Positions 34,895-44,692 of a stretch of DNA of 64,000 nucleotides are shown here, in pieces. Position 1 is the stretch's first letter; each line of letters opens with the position of its first letter. Origin of the DNA: JAQBDA01 sp032124675 (GTDB lineage Bacteria > Chloroflexota > Anaerolineae > Anaerolineales > UBA4823); contig JAQBDA010000196.1 in assembly GCA_032124675.1 (NCBI GenBank), positions 11,756 through 75,755 of the forward strand. The letters run 5' to 3'. A program made the position numbers and the translations under genes. The notes beneath the pieces were generated by a model. That model was not told the DNA's origin, did no database searches, and worked only from the letters and a program-made list of their open reading frames with translations.

Positions 34895-35272
34895 CTAACT
34901 ACCCTTATTTTCGGCCAGGATGGCGTTTACGCGTTCGGTCAATTGGTCAGGAGCGAAAGGCTTCAATATGTATTCTATGGCTCCGGCCTCCAGCCCGGTC
35001 TGGACCTCTTTCTCCTGCCCCTTCGCAGATAAGAATACAACTGGGATGTGCCTAGTCGTTTCATCGGTTTTAATCTTTTCACAGGCCTCGTAACCCGTCA
35101 TGCGCGGCATTCGTACGTCGAGCAAGATCAGGTCTGGTGAGAGTTCGCGGGCTTTTTCATATGCTTCCTCACCATTTGCCGTAGCGGTGACTTCATGCCC
35201 GGCAAAACTGAGTGTGAAATTGATCAGATCTCGGATATCGCGTTCGTCTTCAGCAATTAATATTCTTGCCAT
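34895..35272 (-). CDS. Single-domain response regulator (CheY-like receiver)
   Basis: A 125-residue stand-alone receiver. The acidic pair EDE is near residue 9, the phospho-acceptor Asp is in LLDVRMPRMTG near 52, the conserved Ser/Thr is in VVFLSAKG, and Lys is in LKPFAPDQL. No output domain. The gene starts 9 nt after the giant histidine kinase stop, so it is almost certainly the cognate receiver, or one of two receivers, of that kinase. It could act by protein contact with another cluster member. Confidence 0.94.
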   Translation of the reverse strand: MARILIAEDERDIRDLINFTLSFAGHEVTATANGEEAYEKARELSPDLILLDVRMPRMTGYEACEKIKTDETTRHIPVVFLSAKGQEKEVQTGLEAGAIEYILKPFAPDQLTERVNAILAENKGS

Positions 35273-35281
35273 AATACCTCA

Positions 35282-38200
35282 TCATTTTTCTGGATTGTAG
35301 ACCGGCAGCGTAAATGAGAAGGTGCTGCCTTCACCAGGTACGCCGCTGCTTTCCAGCCAGATCTTCCCATCGTGCATGTCTACCAGGTGCTTGACGATCG
35401 ATAACCCAAGCCCCGTACCAGAGGTCGCCAATACAAAAGGATGCTCGCCGCGGTAAAACCGCTCGAATACTCGCGGCTGTAAATCAAGCGGGATGCCGAT
35501 ACCGGTATCCTGAATATCGATCTGGACGTCGTCACCAGCCCGCCGCGTGCGCACCAGGATGCGACCACCTTCTGCCGTATAGCAGTAAGCATTTTCCAGC
35601 AGGTTCTCAATGATACGACGCACCTGTTCCGGATCACCCAGCACCCTGGGCAGTTTACGGGGGATATCAGTTTCGATCTGCATCGGTTTATTGTCTTCCT
35701 GGGAGCGGCGAGCAAGGTCGGTGGTGGTCTCATGTGCCAGTGGTGCCAGATCGAAATGCTGTATAGAGAGGTTAAGCCGTCCGGATTCTATTCTGGAGAT
35801 ATCCAGAAGGTCATTTACAAGGATCGCCAGACGCTCGGAATTGTTCTTGACGATCTCTAGGAAGTGCGCCTGCTGGTTGGTGAGCGGACCGGCGGCACCC
35901 ATGAGCAGGATATCGACGTAGCCTTTTATCGAAGTCATTGGCGTCCGCAGTTCGTGGCTGACGGTAGCAACAAACTCAGATTTCAGCCGGTCAACCTCCA
36001 CCTGGTGGGTGATATCCCGGAAGATCGATACCGTGCCGAGGAAATTATCCCGCAAGCTTACCGGTGCCAGATGGACTGATACCACTCTTCCATTGTCCAG
36101 ATCGATCTGCTCGGCATATGTATCCCCGTGGGTAAAGGTGTCTGGATTTTGCGACCACGTTCGGATGGTGCCCATCCAGGCCTTGGCAGCCTTGCCAAAG
36201 ATCCCGATGAAATGTTCCAGCGATTTGCCGATGACATTCGACCGGTTGAGCCCCAGGATGTCCTCGGCAGAGTCGTTGAACAGGGTGATCCTCATCGTCT
36301 CATCCGTAACCAGGACACCATCCGCCACATCTTCTAGCATCGCTTTCGTGCGCTGAGTCTCGATCTGCTGGCTTCTCACCATATTGCCAAGGTCTTCCGC
36401 CTGGTCGCGGATCAGCCGGTACAGCTCGGCGTTGTTCACCGCGATAGCTACCTGGTTCGCAGCCGCCTGTACCATGTCTAATTGGTCCATTGAGAAATGG
36501 TCCACCCTGCGATGGAAGAACAGCAGCGTGCCCAGGGAGACACCACCGATCAACAGCGGCACACCGATAGCACTGCGATACTCGACGGTGCTGTTGGGCA
36601 GCTGCACCCATCTTGGGTCATCCCTGACATCTGGGATGAGAACAGGTTTGCGCTGCTGGATGATCCAACCTGCCAATCCCTCGTCCGGGTCTAGCGAGGT
36701 AAAGAATTCATCCGTAGTAAGCGCGGTCTGGTAGCCGACTGAGGCCAGGTGATGCAGCTTCTTCTCCCCGGTGCGGGCGAGCAGCACGGTGATGTGCTCT
36801 GCATCGATGATCTGGTTGAGCACCTTCAGGGTGCGAGTGAGCACTTGTTCCAGGTCCAGGCTGGCGGAAAGCTCGGTGATCAGCCGCAGCAGGGTTTCGG
36901 TGCGCTGATGAGCGCGCGCCAGCTGCTCTGTGCGTTCGCGCACGCGCTGGTCGAGTTCATTCGTCAGGCTGCTTGTCTCTGCATACAGGCGACCGTTCTG
37001 GATGGCGATGGCCGCCTGGTTGCTGATAGTTTTTGCCAGCCCGACTTCATCACCGGTGTAATGGTATGGTTGCTCCGAATGTACCAGGAGGATGCCGTGC
37101 AGGTCGCTTCCTGTAGCCAGCGACAGCGCCAGCAGGGACTGCGTGCCGATCTCGTCCAGATACTCCTTGAGAGGTGCCAGCTCTTCTTCCGAGCTAACGT
37201 CCTCGCAGTAAAAGACACCCAGGGTCTGCCGCAGGCGCTCGAATATCGGGGCATCAGGAATTGTGCGTGGTATGGTCACGTCTCGCGGGGGGAGCTCGGC
37301 TTTCAATACTGCCTTTCCCGATGTATCGAACATAACCGCTGAGACAGCAGTGCAGTTGAGTGTTTCGATGAGCTCCTGGAGTATGATTGACAGCAGATGG
37401 TCTGGATCGAGGGAACCGCTCAATTGGGTGGAGAAGCGGTTGAGCATTTCCAGGCGCTGCGAACGCTGGTCGAGGTCCGCGGCTCGGGATACGATCTGCT
37501 GGTAGAGGTTTGCATTTTCCAGGGCAACGGCCGCCTGTCCTGCAAAAGCGATGGCAATCTGGATATGCTCGGCACTGTAAAAGTCTTCCTCGTCCTTTTC
37601 CAGAGCGATAACACCGATTACCTCACCGCCTGCGACAAGCGGGAGTCCCAGCCAGGAGGGGTTTGGGTTTTCCACCAGGGACGGGAAACGAGGGTCGTTT
37701 CGTACATCTCCGACATAGATCGCCTGGCAGGTATCTATCATCTCACGCAGCAAGAGGCTGTCTTCGATCGAGATCGAGAGCCCGGTGCGGACATCGCTAT
37801 CAGCAAATCCGCGCGTGCCATGCACGAACATCTGGTCAGCCTGGCGCAGCCACAGCGTGCCGGTATTGAATGGCAGAATAGCCTCCAGTTGGTCCAGCAA
37901 TGAGCCAACCAGTTCCTCTGGCTGAAGGTTGGAGGAGATGATTGCCGCTGCTCCGGTCAGTGCCTGAAGCTGGTTGGCGCGCAGCTCTGCTGCCCGGAAC
38001 AACCGTGAATACTCCAGGTTCAGCGCGGTTTGCTGGGTCAGGGAGGTCACAAGCGCCTGGGCATCGATTGAGAAGGCTTCCGGAACCTTGAAATTCTCGA
38101 CCACCAGCACGCCTAAAGGATCGGTTCCCGGCGCTTTCTGCAGCGGAACGGCCATACTGGAGACCGGCAGCAAGCCATCGGTGGCGTCATGATAATTGAG

Positions 38201-41200
38201 CAGCATATCCGAGGTGAGGTTGTATAAACTGGGGAAATTCACTTCTTCCACCCGTATAGGCTGGTTCTTGGCGAACGCTTTGCCAGGCAGGGCTTCTCCG
38301 GGCTGGTAGTGAATCTGCATGATCTTTTCCTGGACCACATACCCCGCGGCCGCCTGTGGTATGAGCAGTTCTTTCTTCGGGTCCCAGATCACCACCAGGC
38401 TGGCCTGGGCTAACGGCAGGACATGCAGAGCGCTCTCAACAAGTGTTTGCAAGATCCGTTCAGGCTCCAGGTTGCTCAGCTGGCGGTTGAAGTCCAGCAG
38501 CAGGTTCACTTCAGCCAGGTGACGGCTGATCTCCAGGAGCAGGTTCAAGTTCTGCAGCGTGATGGCGACATTCCGAGCCAGCAGAGAGAAAAGCTGTTCA
38601 TCCTCGGCTGAAAATGGCGCCAGAGGTTTCTGGCTGATTGCCAAAATTGCTGAGTCCAGCCTTGCTCCGATAAAGATCGGTATGCAGATGAAGGATTTTG
38701 CCTCCAGGGTGTGCAGCAGTGGAGAAGCAGACCAATCGGAATCTGTCTCCAGGCGGGAGACCAGGATTTGCTCGCCGCTTTGCAGGGTGTGCAGCAGCGG
38801 GTTGCGCTGTCCGATGAGCGCGTCGATCTGGATATTGCCCGGCACTCGCCCAAGACTGTGCAGTAGATGTGGTCCAAGGTTCCCGGGCTCGACGATCAGG
38901 GCAATATCCATGTCCATCCGGGTTAATATCTCTCGCCCGAAGACCATCAAGACACTGGAACGGTCGCCCTGGCGGCTGACGATCTCGGAGATATCCATGC
39001 CGGAACGGATGCGAGCCGCTCGCTGGCTGAGTTGCTGGACGGCGATTGTCTGCTCCAGGTCTTTATGCATCAAGATTGGAAGGTGGCTGTGTGCTGTAAG
39101 CACAGCCTGCTCAGCTCGGACAAGGTCTTCTTGAATATGCTCTGCACGGGACTTCAGCCCGTGAATATTCCGGTGGCTAGTAATGACGTAAGAAGCCTGC
39201 TGGACGAAGATATCGAGCGATTCCAAGGTCTGAAGATCAGGGCGCAGGTGATCGCGCGGTTCCTGCAGGGTGATAATACCCAATGGCTGCTCGTCGTGGT
39301 CTGTCATTGGGATGAAAAGCAGGTCTCCCGGCTGCCAGACATAGCCAGATGCTGCCTTATCTGCGCCTTTATGTGGTGCTGTGGGGGATTTTTCAACAGG
39401 AACGAAGGTCGCTTTCCCCAGTGCGTACTCTGGCAAAATCAGGTCGCTATAGCTGGCCCATGATACAGGTGCTCTTCCTTCTTCTGGGGCGGAGCCCCGG
39501 CTGCCTTCAACTCCGGCTGAGGAGATCAGCTCCTCTCGGTCTGGGTCGTAATAATATAAGGACACTCGATCGAACAGGGTCGATTCTTGTATCGTCACTG
39601 CAATCTTACTGAGGGAGTTTTCCAGCGCTTCAATTGATCCATCATTTAGTGATGTGTTCAGCAGCTTGGCCAGCGATTCAACCCGCCGGTTGAGCTGCTC
39701 ACTCTGCTGGACTCGTTCCTGGTAGCGGTAAGCGTTGCCAAGTGCAACCGCGGCCTGCAACGCCAGCGCCTCACAGATATCCATCGCAGTCTGATCGAAC
39801 AGGCGGGGTGTTTTCGAATGTAGGTGGATCAGCCCGGCAGTGTTACCCTGGTAGGCAATCGGTACGATGAGTGATGCACGGATATCCCTGTGGGGAGGTG
39901 GGCGGGAAGCTTCTTCATCACCGGTTAGATCAGCCGTCTCTGGTTTGTAATCATCGCAGATCAGCGCCTCTCCGCTTTGCAGAACGCGCAACTCCAGAGA
40001 GTGCATGCTCTCAGGAAGTGGATCTCCAATCTGCAGCAGTATTCCAGGCCAGGGCATTGGTTGATCGTCGCTTTCCGGCACGGTCAGATCATCCCCATCA
40101 TTATCGAAGAGAACGATGTTGCCGCAATCGGCATGCGTGGTCTGCCGCACTTCATCATACACTTGCTGAAGAATTTTATCGAGGTCAAGGTTGGTATTGA
40201 GCTCTCTGCTAAGGCGCGTTAACGAGGTGAGCTGGTCGACCCGCTGGCGCAGGGATTCATCCGTTTGGGTATACAGGGCGGCAGATTCGATCAGGCTTGC
40301 AAGCTGCCCGCAGGCAGTGATGACCGTCTGCACATCGCTGTGGGCGAAGAAATGCGGCTGGTAGCTGCCCATCAAAAGCTCCCCAATCCCCCGGTCTCGA
40401 ACGACCAATGGTGCGATGATGGCAGATTTCAAGCCCAGGCTGAGTAGCAGCGGGTGATACAGACGTGGTAGACGTAGATCATCCTGAATGTCGTCGCTGA
40501 ATAGATAGTTCTGCGAACGGGCAACGCTCTGGGAAAATTCCGGGTCCTCTGATGATATTTCCCCCATCCGGCTGGCAAATTCTGGTGAGATGCCAAATAA
40601 TGAAGGTTTGTGGAGACGCAGCTCGCCGCGCTCCTGATCGAAGAGCAGCACCCCGACCTTGTCGGCGTTCAGCAGTCGACCAAGATCTTGAAGGGAATAT
40701 TTCAAGACCTCGTCCATTGTGGCAGATGACCCGGTCAGGCTGGCGATGCGGCGGAGCGTTTCGGCACGCTGTGCCCGGCGGTCCGATTGGTGGATCAACT
40801 CGGCGTTCTCAACAATTGGACCGGTCTGACCGGAGATAATCTCAAGCAGCCGTATATCATCCGGATCGAATGGGGTTTTATCCAGTTTATCGCCCACCAG
40901 GATATAGCCGAGGCTTTTACCGCTGGAGGTCAACGGCATCAGAACCATCTGCGTGATTCCGGCTGCAACAGCCAGATTATCGAACCCAAAAGCCTGCAGC
41001 TTGGGATCGGAAGCTGCCTGGTGAGAAATGATTGTTTCCCCTGACAGCCACAGCTCCTCTGCCGGTGTTCCTGGTTTTATCACCGTGGTGGCCCATTCGA
41101 TCACGTCTGCATGCAGCCCCATGAAGGGGTGCTGCCCCTCCAAAGTGTGGCGGAATTCATCGTACAGGATAAAGCCAAGGAAATTGACATCGATCAGCGG

Positions 41201-42295
41201 TGCAATGCTTTCGATGAGGTGCAAGAACAGGTTTTTTACATCTCGGCCGGTGCCAACTGCTTTGGCAAGATCGGCCAATCCGGCCAGTTCTTTTCCTCGC
41301 AGTTGTTCCTCTCTATATAGCAGTGCATTTTTAAGGGCGCTCGACGCTGGACCGGATAAGATTTGCAGGATTTCCAGGTCATTCTGGCTGTAAGCTTCTT
41401 GGGACAGCGATCTGAGTTCAAGCGTGCCGATTAACTCTCCAGCATTGACCAGCGGAACGCCGATGAATGATTGTGCAGGCAGGGCGTTCGGGTCTGGGTT
41501 TGATACACCGGCAGTAACCCCAATTGAGTCCAGCATTATCACCGGATTGCGTTTTTCAAGCAGTTGCTCAGAAAATGCTCGAGAGCCTGGTTCATTGATA
41601 TGGACTTCTAAAGCCCCTCCCCTGGTCTCCGTCATGCTGGCCAGCCTGTATACGGTCAGCTGAAGTCTGTCTGGATCATATAAAGTTACCTCGGCGCTGT
41701 CGTACGCGAGCAGGGTTTGGATCTTCTCCAGGATTGCCTTGATTGTGGTCTCGATATCCAGGCTGGCGGCCATCGCTTGCCCCAGCTCGTTCAGAAGCGA
41801 GACCGCACTGCGAGCGTTGTGGGAGTTCTCTTCCTGACCGGCATGCCCGTTTTTTAGTTCTAACAATGGCTGCACAGGCTGGAATGCGAGCAGATTGGCT
41901 TTGTTTTCCCCGTATGGAATGGAGTAAGTCCTGATCTGGACGGTATGCCCGTTCAAGTGAAGCCGATGGTCACCAGCAATCGAACAGATCTCGAGGAAGG
42001 CATCGCTGGGTCTGAATTTGCGGCTGAGGTCTTCGATCGAGGGCAGCTCATCCCAGGCATCCAGGTATTCTCGTGCACGGCTGTTGAGATAGGCGACCCG
42101 CCCTCCTGCCTGGACGATTAAAACCCCTTCTTCCGTCTGGTCTGGCTCATCGAATTGGGGCAAAACGGGTGCGGTACTCGAGGTGCCTGGCTGGGTCCGC
42201 TGTACCCTGCGTAGCAGAACCAGAGTCAGCAGCGCGGCCGACAAGCCAAGTATCACGAAAATGGTACCGAGAATTGAAAAATCTATCTGTGCCAT
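35282..42295 (-). CDS. Giant multi-GAF hybrid-sensor histidine kinase (2337 residues)
   Basis: One transmembrane helix at about residues 8-27 is followed by a PAS-like segment (about 55-130). Then come about ten consecutive GAF-type units starting near residues 165, 330, 505, 690, 870, 1095, 1265, 1440, 1620 and 1800. A further PAS domain (about 1985-2100) precedes HisKA with phospho-acceptor His near 2112 in SHELRTPMTSIKGYVDIL, and HATPase_c with NLLENAYCYT, DTGIGIP and GTGLGLSIVKH. The kinase core looks active. There is no receiver domain on the same chain. It lies between two receiver genes on the same strand. The GAF units differ from one another, suggesting several ligands or light/redox inputs; none can be named. 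Confidence 0.93.
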   Translation of the reverse strand: MAQIDFSILGTIFVILGLSAALLTLVLLRRVQRTQPGTSSTAPVLPQFDEPDQTEEGVLIVQAGGRVAYLNSRAREYLDAWDELPSIEDLSRKFRPSDAFLEICSIAGDHRLHLNGHTVQIRTYSIPYGENKANLLAFQPVQPLLELKNGHAGQEENSHNARSAVSLLNELGQAMAASLDIETTIKAILEKIQTLLAYDSAEVTLYDPDRLQLTVYRLASMTETRGGALEVHINEPGSRAFSEQLLEKRNPVIMLDSIGVTAGVSNPDPNALPAQSFIGVPLVNAGELIGTLELRSLSQEAYSQNDLEILQILSGPASSALKNALLYREEQLRGKELAGLADLAKAVGTGRDVKNLFLHLIESIAPLIDVNFLGFILYDEFRHTLEGQHPFMGLHADVIEWATTVIKPGTPAEELWLSGETIISHQAASDPKLQAFGFDNLAVAAGITQMVLMPLTSSGKSLGYILVGDKLDKTPFDPDDIRLLEIISGQTGPIVENAELIHQSDRRAQRAETLRRIASLTGSSATMDEVLKYSLQDLGRLLNADKVGVLLFDQERGELRLHKPSLFGISPEFASRMGEISSEDPEFSQSVARSQNYLFSDDIQDDLRLPRLYHPLLLSLGLKSAIIAPLVVRDRGIGELLMGSYQPHFFAHSDVQTVITACGQLASLIESAALYTQTDESLRQRVDQLTSLTRLSRELNTNLDLDKILQQVYDEVRQTTHADCGNIVLFDNDGDDLTVPESDDQPMPWPGILLQIGDPLPESMHSLELRVLQSGEALICDDYKPETADLTGDEEASRPPPHRDIRASLIVPIAYQGNTAGLIHLHSKTPRLFDQTAMDICEALALQAAVALGNAYRYQERVQQSEQLNRRVESLAKLLNTSLNDGSIEALENSLSKIAVTIQESTLFDRVSLYYYDPDREELISSAGVEGSRGSAPEEGRAPVSWASYSDLILPEYALGKATFVPVEKSPTAPHKGADKAASGYVWQPGDLLFIPMTDHDEQPLGIITLQEPRDHLRPDLQTLESLDIFVQQASYVITSHRNIHGLKSRAEHIQEDLVRAEQAVLTAHSHLPILMHKDLEQTIAVQQLSQRAARIRSGMDISEIVSRQGDRSSVLMVFGREILTRMDMDIALIVEPGNLGPHLLHSLGRVPGNIQIDALIGQRNPLLHTLQSGEQILVSRLETDSDWSASPLLHTLEAKSFICIPIFIGARLDSAILAISQKPLAPFSAEDEQLFSLLARNVAITLQNLNLLLEISRHLAEVNLLLDFNRQLSNLEPERILQTLVESALHVLPLAQASLVVIWDPKKELLIPQAAAGYVVQEKIMQIHYQPGEALPGKAFAKNQPIRVEEVNFPSLYNLTSDMLLNYHDATDGLLPVSSMAVPLQKAPGTDPLGVLVVENFKVPEAFSIDAQALVTSLTQQTALNLEYSRLFRAAELRANQLQALTGAAAIISSNLQPEELVGSLLDQLEAILPFNTGTLWLRQADQMFVHGTRGFADSDVRTGLSISIEDSLLLREMIDTCQAIYVGDVRNDPRFPSLVENPNPSWLGLPLVAGGEVIGVIALEKDEEDFYSAEHIQIAIAFAGQAAVALENANLYQQIVSRAADLDQRSQRLEMLNRFSTQLSGSLDPDHLLSIILQELIETLNCTAVSAVMFDTSGKAVLKAELPPRDVTIPRTIPDAPIFERLRQTLGVFYCEDVSSEEELAPLKEYLDEIGTQSLLALSLATGSDLHGILLVHSEQPYHYTGDEVGLAKTISNQAAIAIQNGRLYAETSSLTNELDQRVRERTEQLARAHQRTETLLRLITELSASLDLEQVLTRTLKVLNQIIDAEHITVLLARTGEKKLHHLASVGYQTALTTDEFFTSLDPDEGLAGWIIQQRKPVLIPDVRDDPRWVQLPNSTVEYRSAIGVPLLIGGVSLGTLLFFHRRVDHFSMDQLDMVQAAANQVAIAVNNAELYRLIRDQAEDLGNMVRSQQIETQRTKAMLEDVADGVLVTDETMRITLFNDSAEDILGLNRSNVIGKSLEHFIGIFGKAAKAWMGTIRTWSQNPDTFTHGDTYAEQIDLDNGRVVSVHLAPVSLRDNFLGTVSIFRDITHQVEVDRLKSEFVATVSHELRTPMTSIKGYVDILLMGAAGPLTNQQAHFLEIVKNNSERLAILVNDLLDISRIESGRLNLSIQHFDLAPLAHETTTDLARRSQEDNKPMQIETDIPRKLPRVLGDPEQVRRIIENLLENAYCYTAEGGRILVRTRRAGDDVQIDIQDTGIGIPLDLQPRVFERFYRGEHPFVLATSGTGLGLSIVKHLVDMHDGKIWLESSGVPGEGSTFSFTLPVYNPEK

Positions 42296-42334
42296 GACGT
42301 TCCAGGTCTGTACCTTAGCCGACTGATTTTGGGT

Positions 42335-43222
42335 TTATATATCCGACCGCCTGGCCTCTGCGGCGATTTCGGTTATCTCGCGAATATCAGCAAAATCATA
42401 TTGGGTTGGCGAAACAACCCCTACCGACATCGACATTAATGGAGTCTTGATCTGCTGTCCGGATTCATTGATTGTGACGACATAGCCCTGTTCACGGTCG
42501 ATAAAGCTGTAATGGGCGAGCACATCTTCTGAGAAGCGTGTTTTCAGAGACTGCCTGATCTTCGGGGCGTTTTCGTCGCTGGTTATGATGATGAAGCTGT
42601 CTCCCCCGGCATGACCGATAAAATCATCCTGAGTGCCCTGGTCGTCGATCACTTCACCGATCATCATGGCGGTGAAGCGCAGCACGTCGTCGCCTGCGAC
42701 GAAGCCATACACATCCTTGAAGGTATCAAAGTGATTGATGCGCACATCCATCAGCGCCCATGCTGGCTGCCGGATGATGCGCCGCAGCTGTTCTTCGATC
42801 AGTCTGCCGGATGGCAGTCCGGAACGGGGGTCGGTTAAGCTCTGCTGTTCCGCCCGGGAGATCGCCCGCTGGACGCGTAGTTTCAGCTCTTCGATATCAA
42901 ATGGTTTGGTGATATAGTCATCCGCTCCCAGCTCAAGACCCTGCAGCTTGTCACTGCGTTCATCTTTCTGGGTGAGAAAGATGATCGGCACGTGGCTGGT
43001 ACGTGTGTTCGTCCGTAAAATTCGGCATACTTCGAAGCCGTCGATATCCGGCAGCATAATATCGAGCACGATCAGGTGCGGCAGGCTCTGGCGGGTTTTC
43101 TCCAGCGCGTCATTGCCGCGCGGTGCTGTCTCTACTTCATAGTTGTGCCCGGTGAAGTAGATCTTCAGCATATTCAATATGTCAAAATCATCTTCGACGA
43201 TCAATAGGCGAGGTTTACCCAT
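42335..43222 (-). CDS. Response regulator with degenerate GGDEF domain
   Basis: About 295 residues. The receiver domain (1-120) has acidic residues at 10-12, phospho-acceptor Asp54 in VLDIMLPDIDG, and Lys in DDYITKPFD. The second domain (about 130-290) has the GGDEF fold, but the signature reads GGDSF, so the catalytic Glu is replaced by Ser; diguanylate cyclase activity is therefore doubtful and no RxxD inhibitory site is seen. GGAGG sits before ATG 43222. It precedes the giant kinase by 39 nt and is probably its partner, possibly acting as a nucleotide-binding or protein-binding effector. Confidence 0.88.
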   Translation of the reverse strand: MGKPRLLIVEDDFDILNMLKIYFTGHNYEVETAPRGNDALEKTRQSLPHLIVLDIMLPDIDGFEVCRILRTNTRTSHVPIIFLTQKDERSDKLQGLELGADDYITKPFDIEELKLRVQRAISRAEQQSLTDPRSGLPSGRLIEEQLRRIIRQPAWALMDVRINHFDTFKDVYGFVAGDDVLRFTAMMIGEVIDDQGTQDDFIGHAGGDSFIIITSDENAPKIRQSLKTRFSEDVLAHYSFIDREQGYVVTINESGQQIKTPLMSMSVGVVSPTQYDFADIREITEIAAEARRSDI

Positions 43223-43323
43223 CATGACCTCCATGTAGTCCGTGAGAACCGTTTACAGTGCTCGTTCGATTCATGCCGTGGTACCGGTCCATTCCGATAA
43301 TGATTGCTTCTGCCGCCTGGCGG

Positions 43324-44616
43324 TCACCAGGATTCAACTGCCAGTTCCTCGATCCTGGGATATAAACGTGGGTGGAGGTTGGCATAAGATAGCTGGTGGT
43401 GGTCGCTATCCTCGAAACGAATATCGTGCTCAATTACCCGGCGGTCTCTAGTGGCATATAACACAACATCGGATTCGATCGTTCGCGCCGGAAAGATGAT
43501 CAGACCCGCACCAATCCGGGTGTTATGACCGATGCAGCCGCCTAACACAGGTCGATTGGAATAGTTCAGCTGGGAGTTGCCATCTCTTGCGCGGATAGGG
43601 GTCAAGACCAGATTGAAATCTGTGAAGGTTGTCCCGGCGCCAATGAAAGTATTGCGACCGACCACGCACATCTGCAAACAGGTATTCTGAGCGACCATGC
43701 TGTTTTCCATCAGTGTTGTCATAAACAGAGATGACCGGAAGGGGAGAAAAGATCCATCCCCGACGACGGACAGCATGAGCTGGCAGTCCTGGGAGATATT
43801 GACATTGCTGCCGATAATACAGTTTTCGATGACAGCCCCGGCGTTGATGGTGACGTTGTCACCGATGATGGTCGGGCCGTGAATGGTGGCATGCGGATCG
43901 ATGATGCAGTTGCGGCCGACATGTACCAGCTCCGAGCTTTCCAGCACCTGCTTCCCCTCCAGCATGGCTTTGGCAAGGATCTTCAGCTTGTAAAAGGGGA
44001 AATTCTCCAGCTTCTCCTCGAACCGGGCGCCGCGGGTGAACTGTCCGAAGACGATATCGGCGATAAAGATATGCACCCATGAATCAATGGCGATCAGGCT
44101 GCGCCGCGGCACTTGAAAAGTCAGGTCACCCTGTTCATACGCCATGTAGGTAGGGACGTGATAATATCCAGCCTCCGTAGAATCCAGGTCGATCACCACC
44201 GGCTCGGCGGACATGGGATCGATCTCGGAATGGATGCCTTCCGGGAAGTACCACAATTCGCTAAGATACAGGTCGCCATCTGGCGTGTAGGATGTGGATA
44301 GGGGGAGAGCGTGTTCTCTGAATGCTGGGTCGTTTGCAGAGCAGGCCGCCTGGCAGGGTCGCCGGCGCAGCTTTGCTTCAGCAAGGAATGCTTCCATATA
44401 ATCGTTGTCGAAATATAGGTTGTCCCTGTAGAGCAGGCATTCTTCTTCTACCCTGGGGAATTTAGCACCGTAAGGCAGCTCCATCTCCCGGTGTGTGTGG
44501 GGAGCGAGTATGTCCCTTTGAGCCAGCCATAGGGGTTTATTCTGGATGCGTAAATCCCGCGCACGCTCGTTGAACGGGTATATATGGCGTGGGTCTTGCA
44601 GGATGATCTTTATCAT
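43324..44616 (-). CDS. Left-handed beta-helix (hexapeptide repeat) protein
   Basis: A 430-residue protein. Residues about 235-400 show hexapeptide repeats such as VGRNCIIDPHATIHGPTIIGDNVTINAGAVIENCIIGSNVNI, building a left-handed beta-helix like those in sugar-nucleotide acyltransferases and the GlmU C-terminus. No nucleotidyltransferase signature (GxGTRLxPLT) is present in the first 230 residues, which do not resemble a known catalytic domain. It may be a structural or acyl-transfer protein. It sits inside the signalling cluster, 76 nt after the V4R gene and 101 nt before the GGDSF regulator. Enzyme activity is unproven. Confidence 0.78.
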   Translation of the reverse strand: MIKIILQDPRHIYPFNERARDLRIQNKPLWLAQRDILAPHTHREMELPYGAKFPRVEEECLLYRDNLYFDNDYMEAFLAEAKLRRRPCQAACSANDPAFREHALPLSTSYTPDGDLYLSELWYFPEGIHSEIDPMSAEPVVIDLDSTEAGYYHVPTYMAYEQGDLTFQVPRRSLIAIDSWVHIFIADIVFGQFTRGARFEEKLENFPFYKLKILAKAMLEGKQVLESSELVHVGRNCIIDPHATIHGPTIIGDNVTINAGAVIENCIIGSNVNISQDCQLMLSVVGDGSFLPFRSSLFMTTLMENSMVAQNTCLQMCVVGRNTFIGAGTTFTDFNLVLTPIRARDGNSQLNYSNRPVLGGCIGHNTRIGAGLIIFPARTIESDVVLYATRDRRVIEHDIRFEDSDHHQLSYANLHPRLYPRIEELAVESW

Positions 44617-44692
44617 AGCGCTGGACCGGAACCTGTCTGCTCCATTGGATATGGATCTTCTGGCGGCACAGGATTAATCGTTGATGCCGCGG

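Noticed and set aside
35282..42295. Possible artificial join of several kinase genes
   Set aside because: A single open frame over 7 kb with regular GAF spacing and only one kinase core at the end supports one real gene.
44550..44560. TGCGTAAATCC match to the dispersed motif
   Set aside because: It is inside the coding region of the hexapeptide-repeat protein and lacks the CCAAC part.
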